A stretch of 64,000 nucleotides of DNA, taken from NCBI RefSeq assembly GCF_041381155.1, contig NC_091147.1:8144837-8208836 (forward strand). Direction: 5' to 3'. This stretch comes from Argopecten irradians (lineage: Eukaryota > Mollusca > Bivalvia > Pectinida > Pectinidae). Position numbers and translations under genes: made by a program. Positions 33,299 to 45,660 of this stretch are shown here, one piece after another; the first letter of the stretch is position 1, and every line of letters starts with the position of its first letter. The notes beneath the pieces are model-generated. The model searched no databases. It saw only the letters and a program-made list of their open reading frames with translations, and was not told the origin of the DNA.

Positions 33299-36149
33299 GG
33301 GGAATGGGGGTAAGACTCTAGCAGGGGAATTATCGTATGATGAAGTGATTTAAGTGGGTCAGAATATTGACAATCCAAACACAAAATCAGAGTAATTGGA
33401 ATCTCAATATCACTTACTTTTCAAGGCAAAACTGGCCTCAGTTCATACAGAGATTTTACACGACATTTTCATTATATCACATGACTTAATAATTTCATTG
33501 TCCTTACATTTATATTATTTTGTCAAAGACAGATATGTAGGTAGCTAGTTTAAAACTGAAACATATTTTGATTTACAGAATCTTATATGTAAAATTGTTT
33601 AGAAATAGGTAAACATTCATTTTTACGCATAAAGTTGAGAGTTATATAACTGAAAGTGTAAATGTGTAAATATAAGAGAAGGGAACATATACGGTAATTA
33701 CACAAAGCTCGCTTGATCGCGCAAATTTCCCTCGCAGGTAATATTTTGTATAAATACATGTATCAACTTTGTTGTTTAAAGTCTAAAAGTGTGTCTATCG
33801 CGAAAATAAGAACTCCACGAAATGTTTATGCATGCAAATTGTGAAATCAAGGCCTCACAAAAATATTCATTTTAACAGTAAGTGTAACTTTACTGGATAT
33901 CACTGCGACCAGTATATTGGTATGTGGTTGGTATAACCAAACCATTTATGAAATGCATTTTTTAACTAGATACATATAGTTGACAATTTGCGGATCATGA
34001 TATTAAGAATTAAGTCTTGTGCATGTGTTTGGAATAGGCTAATACAACAGCTATGGTATTAGATCCTATATATATATATATATATATATATATGTGGCAG
34101 CTATGCATGTGCTGTATAATTGTGCATGATGAAATCCCCAATCAACTATTTTTTATTGTACAGTGCCATACCTTTTAAATCTAATGAGTTTGACAATATA
34201 CAAAGATGATCTATTTTTGAAGGTGTTAATTTGTATCTTAATTGCTAAAAAATACTGTACTGAATTATCAAACTTTCAGTAGTCATTTAAGAGAATTGTT
34301 CATTTTAAAAAGTTATGTATAATGAATTAAACCTTAGATTTAGTAAAAAAAAAAAAGTGCATTATTTTGATAAAAAATAATTACGATATAATTGCACATT
34401 ACTATAGTATTATTAGTATAAATGTATATGGAACAAATTGAAGTATATACATTCTTAGATATATTATAACTTGTATGTATGTGATAAATTTACAAGCATA
34501 AATGTACTATTTGTCTGATTTTGATTTTAGATTTGTTTTTAAATGTTTAATAATGAATTTCATATTCATCTTGAATGTGAACATGTTTCGATAATTAAAA
34601 CATTGCTTATTTGGAATTTTGCGACATACTAACAAATGTATTGCTTTCGTCAATGTTTAATATTTTACTGATTTTATTCATATGACATAACTGTTACATA
34701 AAAACATTTGTAGGCAGCTCAATGATAGCAGCTATATTTGTAAATAATTTGGTTTTAAAAAAATATATTGACATACAATGTATATGCTGATACATGTATA
34801 TTTTTCTTGGTAGTTTTACATGCAACTTTGTAAAATGTGTAAATAGAGATTAAAGATGAAATAATAGTTATAAAGACGTTTATATGCATAGTGCTCCCAG
34901 ATAATTTTTGGAGAGGTGGGTAATTTTGAATGAGAGGGGTAAAACACTGACTTCTGTGCGAACCCAAAACTTAACCAAGATATATTTCAATAAGAGTTAT
35001 GATGTTATAGTATATTTAGTAAGCAATGATCAGCTAGCAATTGTGCAAATATCCATCTTGAAACAAGGACACATTTGATGCAGACTTGAAATGGAGTAGG
35101 ATTCTTCTGATTTTACTTCTCGATGTAAGCGCCCATACTAATTGGATTGAGTAATTATAAATATTGAAGGGGTAATTTGTACACGTCCATACAATTTTTA
35201 GAGGTAATTGACAGATTTTCAATGGGCATTTTACCCATGAACGCATCTAAACTGGAGCACTGTACATGTGTGTATAATACACATTTCAATCTGGTTAAAA
35301 TCATCCATTCATGGCTTGTTACTTCTGTTGGTGTAGTACGAAGCTATGAACTGGTGATAGTTTGAGGGGATTGTATACATGTAATAATAGAATTACCTTT
35401 ATAAGACATTACATTCTGTCTTTGTATAATACAGAGTTATCTGCCCTTGCATATATATGTTTGGTAATTTTGTGTAAGAGTGAAAATGAAATTACATCAA
35501 TTTCTCTAAAAATGTAACGGTACCCTCTCGAACACATGACATAGCTGTAAATGTATTATCTACCTACATTTACAGCTAACTCTGCAATTTGATACAAGAA
35601 ACATAAGCATTAGAAACCAATATCGCTTTCTTTGATGTTAGATGGTGACGGTCAGTCAAGTGTAGTAACGTTCTTTGCTGAATTTAAGTGATTATCTATG
35701 GTAGTTCTTGTAGGGATGTTATTGCAGTGTAAAATAATATACTAATATGACCTTTACCTGTACAAATATGTTTTTTGTTTATCATGATATAGCCATATTG
35801 AACTACAGTTCAAAGATTTTCCATTTTGTAAAACATTTATTTTACCAATTTCATTTAGAATATCATGACACATATTTCAATGTTGGATTTTAAACTTCAT
35901 TGAAATGATCATTCATTGGACTTGTTTTGCAATTATCACGAGTACAAAGATGTTTTTAAGGCATTCAGCTTTCACAAATTAATGTTTATTTTTGTTATAT
36001 TTTCAGTCAAAAGTTATTTTTCAAACAAAGTTTTAAAGTTGAATTTTTGTTTTTGCAGATTTAAATAAAATTATGTTTATATATACAAATATGTTGTTTT
36101 ATGTTTTAGCCTTCAACCATGCAGTAGCCAGCATTCCATTGCCTCTATT
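33299..36149 (+). other. SRA 3' UTR and downstream sequence (copy A)
   Basis: No coding frame is recognised. A (TA)n microsatellite lies at about 34066-34092. A canonical AATAAA at 36064-36069 follows a T-rich stretch and is a candidate end of a long 3' UTR. Copy B keeps it at 52945-52950. Confidence 0.4.
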
Positions 36150-36475
36150 TTAGGACCATCCTCGAAACTCCAGGTCACTTAATATCTCTACACCCCTGGA
36201 CTATCTCTTAGTAAAACTGGAGGCAACAGATTAGAACAGGTAATTTAGTCATTTGATGTACATCAAGAAAGCCGTGTAACGGTACACTGTGGTTGACTGT
36301 GTGGCTTTGATGTTAGGCGTCACTCTCTCTGTAGTCTTCAAAGGAAATCTTTGCTGGCCTGTGATTGGTCAAATATTTTCCGCTGAGCTGCCTCAATTTC
36401 ACTATGAGATAGTCCAGGGGTGTAGAGATTGTAAGTGATCGGAACCCCTGGAATATCGAGGATGTATTAGGACCA
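36150..36475. repeat. MITE 'CCCCTGGA' family (copy A)
   Basis: Inverted ends: outer ATCCTCGAAACTCCAGG with CCCCTGGAATATCGAGGAT, inner ATCTCTACACCCCTGGACTA with its complement near 36405-36430. The middle is non-coding. The same element occurs at 53035-53352 in copy B, so it predates the duplication. Confidence 0.65.
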
Positions 36476-36504
36476 TTGGTCTCAATTTCAAGATGCTCCA
36501 CTGC

Positions 36505-37222
36505 TCTACTTGTCCCAGAGTTCTGCATGGATTGTAACCAAATTTGGCCACAAACATCCTTGGGGGAAGGGGGGAAAGAACTTGTATAATTTTTTGCTCT
36601 GACCCCCTGAGGGCAGAAGGGACGGGGCCCAATAGGGGAAATAGAGGTAAATCCTATAAAACGCTACTTGTCCTAGAGTTCTGCATGGATTGTAACCAAA
36701 TTTGGCCACAAACATCCTTGGGGGAAGGGGGAAAGAATTTGTATAAATTTTGGCTCTGACCCCCTGAGGGCAGAAGGGACGGGGCCCAATAGGGGAAATA
36801 GAGGTAAATCCTATAAATCGCTACTTGTTCTAGAGTTCTGCATGGATTGTAACCAAATTTGGCCACAAAACATCCTTGGGGGAAGGGGAACAGAACTTGT
36901 ATAAATTTTGGCTCTGACCCTTGGGGCAGGAGGGGCGGGGCCCAATAGGGGAAATAGAGGTAAATCCTATAAATCGCTACTTGTCCTAGAGTTCTGCATG
37001 GAATGTAACCAAATTTGGCCACAAATATCCTTCGGGGAAGGGGAACAGAACTTGTATAAATTTTGGCTCTGACCCCCCCGGGGGCAGGAGGGGCGGGGCC
37101 CAATAGGGAAATAAGAGGTAAATATTCAAATTCCTTCAGAAAAGAAACAATGAACCTGTATTCAGAACATAACTTGACATTACAAACCAGGTGAGCGATA
37201 CAGGCCCTCTGGGCCTCTTGTT
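36505..37222. mobile_element. Tandem-core element, about 160-bp units, left end truncated
   Basis: Four units of about 157-163 bp each begin near CTACTTGTCC(C/T)AGAGTTCTGC and hold GGCCACAAACATCCTTGGGG and GGGGCCCAATAGGG. The right arm reads CCAGGTGAGCGATACAGG, then CCCTCTGGGCC (hairpin) and TCTTGTT. Copy B lacks it: there a MITE fragment runs on without interruption (53382-53430). The long minus-strand open frame across it is a by-product of the repeats. Confidence 0.65.
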
Positions 37223-37262
37223 TTCTCTATCAAAAAACAGGAGCAGACAAATGTGTATTTTT

Positions 37263-38104
37263 AGCCCACCATCATCAGATGGTGGGCTATTCAAATCTCT
37301 TTTTGTCTGTGGTCCGTCGTTTGTCCGTCCGTTAACAATTCTTGTTATTGCTATTTCTCAGAAAGTACTAAAGGGATCTGTCTCACATTTTATATGTAGG
37401 TTCCCCTAGGGCCCTAGTTGTGCATATTGCATTTTGGGACCAATCGGTCACCAAGATGGCCGCCAGGCAGCCATCTTGGATTTTGATAGTTAAAGTTTGT
37501 TATCGCTATTTCTCAGAAAGTACTAAAGGGATCTGTCTCAAATTTCATATGTAGGGTCCCCTAGGGCCTTTGTTGTGCATATTGCATTTTGGGACCAATC
37601 GGTCAACAAGATGGCCGCCAGGCAGCCATCTTGGATTTTGATAGTTAAAGTTTGTTATCGCTATTTCTCGGAAAGTACTAAAGGGATCTTTCTCAAATTT
37701 CATATGTAGGTTCCCCTAGGGCCCTAGTTGTGCATATTGCATTTTGGGACCAATCGGTAAACAAGATGGCCGCCAGGCAGCCATCTTGGATTTTGATAGT
37801 TAAAGTTTGTTATCGCTATTTCTCAGAAAGTACTGAAGGGATCTTTCTCCAATTTCATATATGTAGGCTCTAGTTATGCATAATGCGTTTTTGGATCGAT
37901 CGGTCAACAAAATGGCCGCCAGGCTGCCATAGTTGAAGTTTGTTACTGCTGTACGTGTCTCAGAAAGTACTGAAACGACCTGTCTAAAATTTTATATGTA
38001 GTATGTTTGCAAAAGTTTTAAAAGCAGAGAAAAGATCCCTCTTTCCATTGTCAGACATAGATTATTCATTGGTGGGCGCCAAGATCCCTCTGGGATCTCT
38101 TGTT
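37263..38104. mobile_element. Tandem-core element, 155-bp units, second copy
   Basis: Same family as 26609-27937: left palindrome AGCCCACCATCATCAGATGG, about four 155-bp units, right arm GGTGGGCGCC, hairpin GATCCCTCTGGGATC and tail TCTTGTT. Copy B shows the empty site (GTATTTTTCTTCAG at 53437-53450), so the element entered a T-run with no long target duplication. Confidence 0.75.
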
Positions 38105-39609
38105 CTTCAGGTACAAAAGTTACTTACTTAACACCATTACCATCATTGATTCTGATATGACCCTGAATGGGGAGTTGTTAGATCTTGTATTAGAGCAAAT
38201 CACAAGCAAAACATTTTATACCAACATGCATGTATGAAAAATATCTGGCTTCAATGATTGCACAAATCCAAGTCCCTTCTGACCTACACCAAAGTATGAC
38301 ATTTTAATTCTGACAGAAGAAAACTGCAAGGCGCTATATTGTCCGTCAGAATGTCACTTAAACAAAGGGGCTATGAATATAAAACTTTGACCATTCTTTA
38401 TCAACTCCGTACATCTTTTCTATGTACAGAAATGTCAAGGAGAGTTCATATACAAATGTATTTGTTATAGCATTATAACAATGGCACACACATAACATAA
38501 TATTCAGGTTTAATCATGACAATGTTTAATAAATTACATAAAAGTTGTACGAATTCAAGTATGGATTGAATATCTAAAGACAGTTTTGCAATTTAAATGG
38601 AATGGCACAATCCTAGACAACCAAATGGCAATGAAAAGATTTAATAGTAATTACTAATATATAAATAGTATCACCCTATTTATAGTAACAGTGACCTGGT
38701 TGTTTCACAAACTCCTTATTTGCTTACATAAATGAAATGTATGGATTTTGATGATGTTAAATCACATAGGAACAACAAAAGGCCCATGTGGCTCGTATTC
38801 ATGACACACACACTCATATAAAGCTCGTGATCAGTGGTACCAATAAAAAAAATGGTGAGGTCAGACACAATGAAACTCCTTCATATACCATGTGATACCC
38901 CATAATGTTTCTGCGCTACTAGTATCTCCCATAGTGATGGAATGGTTATCTCCTCATTACGTTGGCGGTGGATATCCTCCTTCACCAATAGAAACATGAT
39001 CAGGTATCACATGATAAGTGAATTAGTCTCATTCACTGGTCAGAAACTATTCAATGTCAGCTGAATCCCACCAATGGAATTTGTATGAGAAGACAAAATG
39101 AAGTCCAGCTTGGACTTCGGACTGACACTAAATATTTCACTTGGTCAGAAACGTCTAAAGGATAACTACAGGAAATTTTCAAATGAATTGACAAAATAAA
39201 GTTTTGGAAAATTTAAAATAAGAATACCTGTACCAACAGAATCGGTTGTCGAATTAGGTCTACTTGGGGTAAAAATTATGTGAAAAATCTTATGGCTATT
39301 TTGAATGAAATTCATTTTCCGCTTTTTAAACAAGAAAGTTTTCCTGTCATTTATCAAATACTCCTTTAAACCAAACAAAACATTAAAATACAGACACAGA
39401 TCTATACACAGGTAACAAAGTCAGAATTATCAATAAATTAACATTGAATTTCTACAATTCAGATCACATAAGAGATAAATTCTGGCTAAAGATCTACATA
39501 AATTAATGCTCACAGTAGTTAAATGTAGAAATCGGTATACAAATATATTTCACTCTAACTACACTATATATTTAATCTATATTTCCAATATTATTTACTA
39601 TAGTAAATA
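38105..39609. other. Between convergent genes (copy A), nothing recognised
   Basis: Non-coding. It aligns with about 53450-55030 of copy B with many small indels. Confidence 0.4.
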
Positions 39610-40168
39610 GCCCGAGATACTCTGGCCCTGACACCAGACTTAGACACTATGACAGATAGTGTCTGGTTTAGGGCCAGAGCGCAGAAGTACTCGAAAACCT
39701 GAAATAAGCCGACACCGTTTGGTATCGGGCCAGGTCATCTCCGATTCAGGCTACTTACAAAATATTACCACCGAGAATCGCCACTTTCCTTTGTCTTTTC
39801 AATAAATGAATAATTTATCTTCTCATAGCCATCTATTTCATCACGAATGCACGTTCTATTGTGTCAACACAGTAGTTTCGTTTTCGCAGCTTTAAATTTT
39901 CCTCATCGTCGTCGCCATTTTCTAGTAGTAAGCAAATCACCTTAATCTCGACGGATTGTAATATTTGGGTAGATATAACATTCATTTGTTGAATAGACTA
40001 AAGTTAGTGGTACTTCTCGGTGGTCAGTCTAAATCGGAGATGACCTGGCCCGATACCAAACGGTGTCAGCTTATTCCAGGTTTTCGAGTACTACTGCGCT
40101 CTGGCCCTAAACCAGACACTATCTGTCATAATGTCTAAGTCTGGTGTCAGGGCCAGAGTATCTCGGGC
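39610..40168. repeat. MITE with about 150-bp inverted ends
   Basis: GCCCGAGATACTCTGGCCCT at the left is mirrored by AGGGCCAGAGTATCTCGGGC at the right, and pairing continues about 150 bases inward (through CCGTTTGGTATCGGGCCAGG) with few mismatches. The middle of about 260 bases is unpaired and non-coding. Copy B has only a shortened trace (about 55030-55125), and an end fragment lies at 19665-19738. Confidence 0.75.
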
Positions 40169-42899
40169 TATATAGTAAAATACTGTGAAATCGTTTATTT
40201 CCGTCGGGCTCAATTTTCGTTGGATTGGAAAATTGTACAATTGGCGGATCCCAAGAGAAGACATTACAGAAAAAATGTAAATAAGAATTTTGGTTTTGAA
40301 TAAAAAATAATGATTTCACTGTATGATATGTTTTACAAAACCTGTTCACAACATGGCATTAGCTGTTACCTCTTCGTTTTAAATTTGAACCCAACCCTCA
40401 CAGTTACAGTAGTATCGTAAATTGCTTTTTAAGTTCCATAGAACAATTTTCTGGAACAGCCTCACAATTTATTCTAGAACTTTTAATTTGACATTCACAT
40501 ATATCTGCATAAAATTAATCAAAGTGCCAAGGCCACTCATAGATGCTGTGAATGAAGGACTCAAAGAAAGGAATAAAGAATTTTTTTTTTTTTCATTTAA
40601 ATATAAAATTTAGTAAACTATACATAATTAAGTGTGCAGTGTTGAATTTCGGAGTTTAAAAAAAATATTTACGATATACCGTATTTATTTTATGATATTT
40701 GAAGTTTTTCAAGAACAATAAGTTGAATAACTTATTATCCTGAAATAACTATAATAAATTTTGTTTCTAAATTATTTTTGAAATAACGATTTCAACACCA
40801 ATGAAACCGTTCAGAATCTGAGTATCATTTTTTTATAATTCTTTATTAATTGCTAAATTATCAATTTCATCAATGTCTCTTCAAAGACAAAAAAAATAAT
40901 AAGTAAACATTTTCGTATCTTAATATCCTCTTAACATTGAAGAATATTTTCGAAAAATATAACATTAGACATATTACCATTTCCGGATATGTTTTGGTTT
41001 CCTTTTTAGAAAACTAACATGGGTTGCTTTACGACTTTTGACTAATAAATCATGGCCAGATACTTTTGCCAAATAAAAGATAAATTATTTCATTACGTAT
41101 ATCACTCGGATTTCTTTTAAACTCACAAGAACGCTAGCCGTTAACATCAAGAAAACTTCATGTAATGTATCGGACTTTAGCAAGTCTGCATAAGCCTAAC
41201 AGTAACTGGTTGGCGAGATATTATCGTGCAGAACATTTATCGCGAGTATTGCTTTTGCCCAATTTTGACTTATAATAAAACATGATCATATACGTTTGTC
41301 AAGTAAAGGGTACATTATTTGGTTACTTATAACAGTCAAATTTCTTTTGAATTCATAAGAACGCTATCATCAAGAAAAACTTCCTGCAATACATCGGACT
41401 TTAGCAAGTCTTCATAAGGCTACCGTACATTAAACGGAAATATAAGTTCATTTGTCACTTTAAGTTGCTCGTACATAAATAGATCTATATTATCATTATA
41501 TTTTGTAAGTTTATGTTGATAGATTTGGTACTTTTTCCCTTTCAATATACCGCAGTTGTCGATAAACAAAACACAGAACTCCCAGTCACAGATCAATTAA
41601 CTTTTACTGCGCAATAACATCTCAGATATAGTTCGTCAATACAACCAACACAAAAAACTTTATAAGCGTTATAAGAACTTTTTTTTGCAGTTACCTTCCT
41701 AACATATGATTACAATAATCGATCATTAGCATGAATTACGTAAAATTTAAATAAACATACACAATCCAAAAACCACCGAAAGTCTGTCGCGGAGGAAGAC
41801 AGCGAAGAAGGCGTTGTTCGTGATTTTCGGGAGACCAGTGCTCTCGGAGTAATACAAATATTATAGAGTCCCAACTGAACACTTAAAACTCTCCATCAAT
41901 GGTGTATAAGTATCTACAAATTCAATGTCTGTGGTTTTGAATATTGGGGTTTTATTTTTCCATACCATCAAATATTACGTGAAATGAACAAAACAACTTT
42001 TAATTTTCATCGCGGAGTGGTTTCATTGTTTTGATGTGCACAGGCTCTCCGAGCGTACCTAAGAATGCTGTTTCACAGCATCAAAAAATAGAATAGACTA
42101 TATTTAATTTAAATGCATATTGTACAATTAAACAATACAAGTACATGTATGTAAGAAATTCAAAGAAAACATATTTCTGTAAAATTGCAAAAAACACTGC
42201 ATTAATATCAAAACAATTTACAATATGTATCTATTTAGAACACAGGGTGGTTCGAACAGCAATGAAAATTCAGCATAAAATAGCATCCCTTGTGGTACAA
42301 TGTAACAAGACCTTTACTTAATAGTGAAATTCACATGCATAATTGTTATCAAGAGCTTAATATCCAATATTGGAGTGGAGAAACATATACACTGTACATG
42401 TATCTTATCAATTTTCTAAGTGGTCATGGTAAGGGGAAGTAACTCTAAAACGAAAATACTCCAGACAGAATGGATATAAAATTTTTATGTCAATTTTATC
42501 AACTGGATTTCTACAGAATTCATGATGTGATACTATTGTAATTGTAGTCTACAATTCTATATAGATATAGTTTAACTAATCACAATAAAGATTACTCTGC
42601 AAGCAAACCTCAGTATGTAATGAAAAATGAAGTCATATGGCAGCAATGAACATAACAATGTTTACATTGTAACACCCCTACCCCCTCCCCCAAATTTTCT
42701 TCACTCAGTATTAATTAATTTGTATTTAATGTTGATTTCAAATCAAGCACTTAGCAGAGTCTTTAGTTATATCAGATTGCAGAATATTGATATTCAATAT
42801 AAATAACATAATCAATCATAATTATCAATTTATCATCAAATGTTTAGACATTCTGTCCATATTTGGAATTGCCATGGTATCCAGAGTTTTCCCACATTT
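40169..42899. other. 3' flank of the DTYMK exons (copy A)
   Basis: Non-coding and AT-rich. About 40620-41860 is almost identical to 55610-56860 of copy B, whereas flanking parts differ by many small indels. At 41850-42090 about 240 bp are present only in copy A. Confidence 0.4.
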
Positions 42900-45311
42900 T
42901 TATTTTGTTTCTGAATCTTCTGGTATCCATAGTTTTCCAATGGGTTTGTCCTCCACAGCTGCCATTGTCTTTGTAACTAGATCCAAGATTTCTGTGTGAA
43001 GGTCTTCGATGCTCTGATCGGCATTGATTTCCTGTAATAATAACACACTCACAATACACTGCTGTCATAACCAGTTATAATACCGACACAATCTTGTTAA
43101 TCAAATAACAACATAATGTTAACCTTAGCAAAAGACAAAATATTTAAATCAAAATCAACTCTACTTTCTTTGATTTATTATAACCAAGCATTTTTTTCCA
43201 ATTTGTACTTGTCTTGAAAAAAAATTCCTGGTGTACAAAATTATCTTTGCCAATTTGAAATGTACATGCTGTTGTAAAAAAATATATGTTACATCTTATT
43301 TTGGTGTAGTAAATTTAAATTAATTTTAAACAAGTTAAAACCATTAATGATTCTGTATTCAGTACTGCTATGCTCATGAAAATAGGCAATTAGCTTTTTT
43401 ATCATTTACATATATATTTTTTCTGACACAAATGGTGCTAAAATAATTAATAAACCAGATATGTTTACAGTATCGTAGAACTAGATTATTGCAACACAAA
43501 AAGCAGCACTCACCTTCCATGTAGAATCCTTAAGTTTTCTCAAAATTGTTCATTAACCTTCTTCTGAAAATCTGTGCGTTCATACCGCTCTCCCCCAAAC
43601 GTGCCCCTCTTGGCTGCTGCCTCTGTATCTAGTGTTAGGTAACACACTAGATCCGGTTTAGGCAGACCAATGTCTGGCTGTTTACACCAGTTCAATATCA
43701 AAGCCCTGCAATGATTCAATATTATCAAATATATAAGTTCAGTATAACTTGTCTAAACCGAACCCTGTATAAACTGGAAACTTGTCTAATACTGATTAAT
43801 TTGTTTGGTTCCGGTAAACTATAGTACCTAAAACCTGCATAATCGCAGAACCTGTTCACTCTGAAAACCCGAAACTGTCTTGGTAATGTAACTATACGCT
43901 TTCTTTGTAAAATTAACTTGGCAAACCGGGAGCAATGTTTTTCACAACATGGGACTGATCATGAGGCGCCTACGGGGATTTACCTGTTCCGGTATACTGG
44001 TGATAGTGACAACTTTTCACTTTTTATTCGACGGTTTTGTTACATGTACATTGTATTTGTGAATTTTTCAAGGTCAATTCTAACAATAAAACATACACAT
44101 AACTTCTGGGAGTTCATTAGAATGTAGCACACCGAGAGAAATGGATCGTACACCTCAGAGACCAAGAAAACGTAGGATGGAATTGTGTGTCTAGTTCTAC
44201 CATGTACATATATGAGAATAAATGTTTGTGCTGTAATACAAAAAAATCTTCTGATGATTTTCATGTGAACATATTGTGATAAGGTTCTATCCTCTATAAA
44301 CCGGACACCTGTATAAACCGAACAAATAGACTGGTCCCATTCACATCCAGTTTAGACAAGTTATACTGTAGTATCTTTAAACCTTTTACGGTAATACCAC
44401 CAATCACTTTTTTTGTGAGCATACTGCCAATTGAAAGATATATTTTCCGTCTTGCAGGGCATCCAGTAGAATCAGAATCAGTCAGTGTCACTTGGTTCTA
44501 AATCCTGTGGGTCAAAATATTAAACCTGAGGGTCAATATTTAAGTAAGTCAAAAATTAAGTTAATCTTGAATTTGATGATCATAGCATATCCCATCAAAA
44601 TGTAATCAATTTCTTACCATTTAGCCAAATTTTCATCAGAATTGTTCAATTTTGGATTGAGTCTTGCTTCCAAATTTACCTTATGATTTATTAATCCATA
44701 TAAACACTACTGGCATTATCTAGTTAGCAAAATATAATAAAAGCTTAAAGTGAATAGTCTGGCAAAGAAAACCAGTCTAAATGCGTTCATTGGCCTTCCA
44801 AAAGTTCTCACATATTAATACGACGGTCAAGTTCTAATTAGTTTCCCAGTTCTGACCATTAAAGTAAAGAAAAGTTGAAAGCATTGAAAGCGAGGCTGCA
44901 TGGAAATGTAACCACGGACATAGTGAGCCGGGAGGACGTTTTAGAATTTCCATACTTTAAATTAATTTCTTCGTACGCAGACAGATTTTGACGAGAGATT
45001 ATATTTTTCCATTTCATAAGAAATTATACTGGATACATTCACACCATTTTTACCGACTTTAGCCATCCTTGCCCGACTGTTCACTTTAAAAACAAATATT
45101 TTAACTCATTCACCCCATGAAATTTCATAATGGACTGATCTAGTCCTTGATGGAGAGTCTGCATGTGACTTCAAGGGTGAAGCAGTTGAATGGGTTTGAT
45201 ACTGATAATTGTTAACTTACTGGCTTAGCAGCAGTAAAGGCCACTCCTGAGAAAGCGTACCTATCCACAATTAACGTCGTTCCAGCGTTCAATAGTTTCA
45301 TTATTTGTGGC
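42900..45311 (-). pseudogene. Partial thymidylate kinase copy (exons 5-3 only)
   Basis: This is the copy-A version of the DTYMK 3' half: exon 3 at 45311-45221 (intact, with [10 protein letters not shown]), exon 4 at 43705-43514 and exon 5 at 43031-42900 (intact, ending SETK-stop). Exons 1 and 2 are absent on this side, because the next sequence upstream is SRA copy B. Exon 4 is 192 nt against 189 in the complete gene. Three single-base insertions shift the frame across most of the exon and create an early stop. It cannot make a kinase. The insertions could also be uncorrected sequencing errors. Confidence 0.8.
43740..44368. repeat. Pogo/Tigger-like MITE (copy A)
   Basis: Ends CAGTATAACTTGTCTAAACC and, inverted, GTTTAGACAAGTTATACTG. 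Subterminal phrases TATAAACTGGA / ATAAACCGGACACC repeat the same theme. CAGT ends with such repeats suit non-autonomous Tc1/mariner-pogo elements. It lies in intron 3 close to exon 4. Present in both duplication copies. Confidence 0.6.
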
Positions 45312-45660
45312 CTGCAATGTATAAAAAGACATCTGACATTTAATAATAATAAAAAAACCTGCAAGAATAGATGATTACAAATTACAATTACAGAAGAAAA
45401 CAAGAGCTGTTGGAGAACAGCAAAGCTCGCCTATTCAGAAGAAGTTGATGTTCAAGTATTTACTATTTAAACATGGAAATATGACAAATTAACAGACTCA
45501 AAAAACCCCTAAAGGGCCCCAAATTGGTTGTATTATCACGTTCAGCATCCATACACATTAGGAAAATAAAATCATAAACATTTATGATGACTTATGCTTA
45601 AACAATCGACAAAATAGAAACTTGCTCAAAAACTTTAACATGGAAATATGACAAATTAAC

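Noticed and set aside
36654-37103. 149-codon minus-strand open frame
   Set aside because: It repeats with the ~160-bp units of the tandem-core element, its GC-rich blocks explain the lack of stops, and no domain is visible.
43918-44127. 69-codon frame in the pogo-like MITE, kept in both duplicates
   Set aside because: Preservation is explained by the recent duplication. The frame has no domain and lies inside a non-autonomous element.
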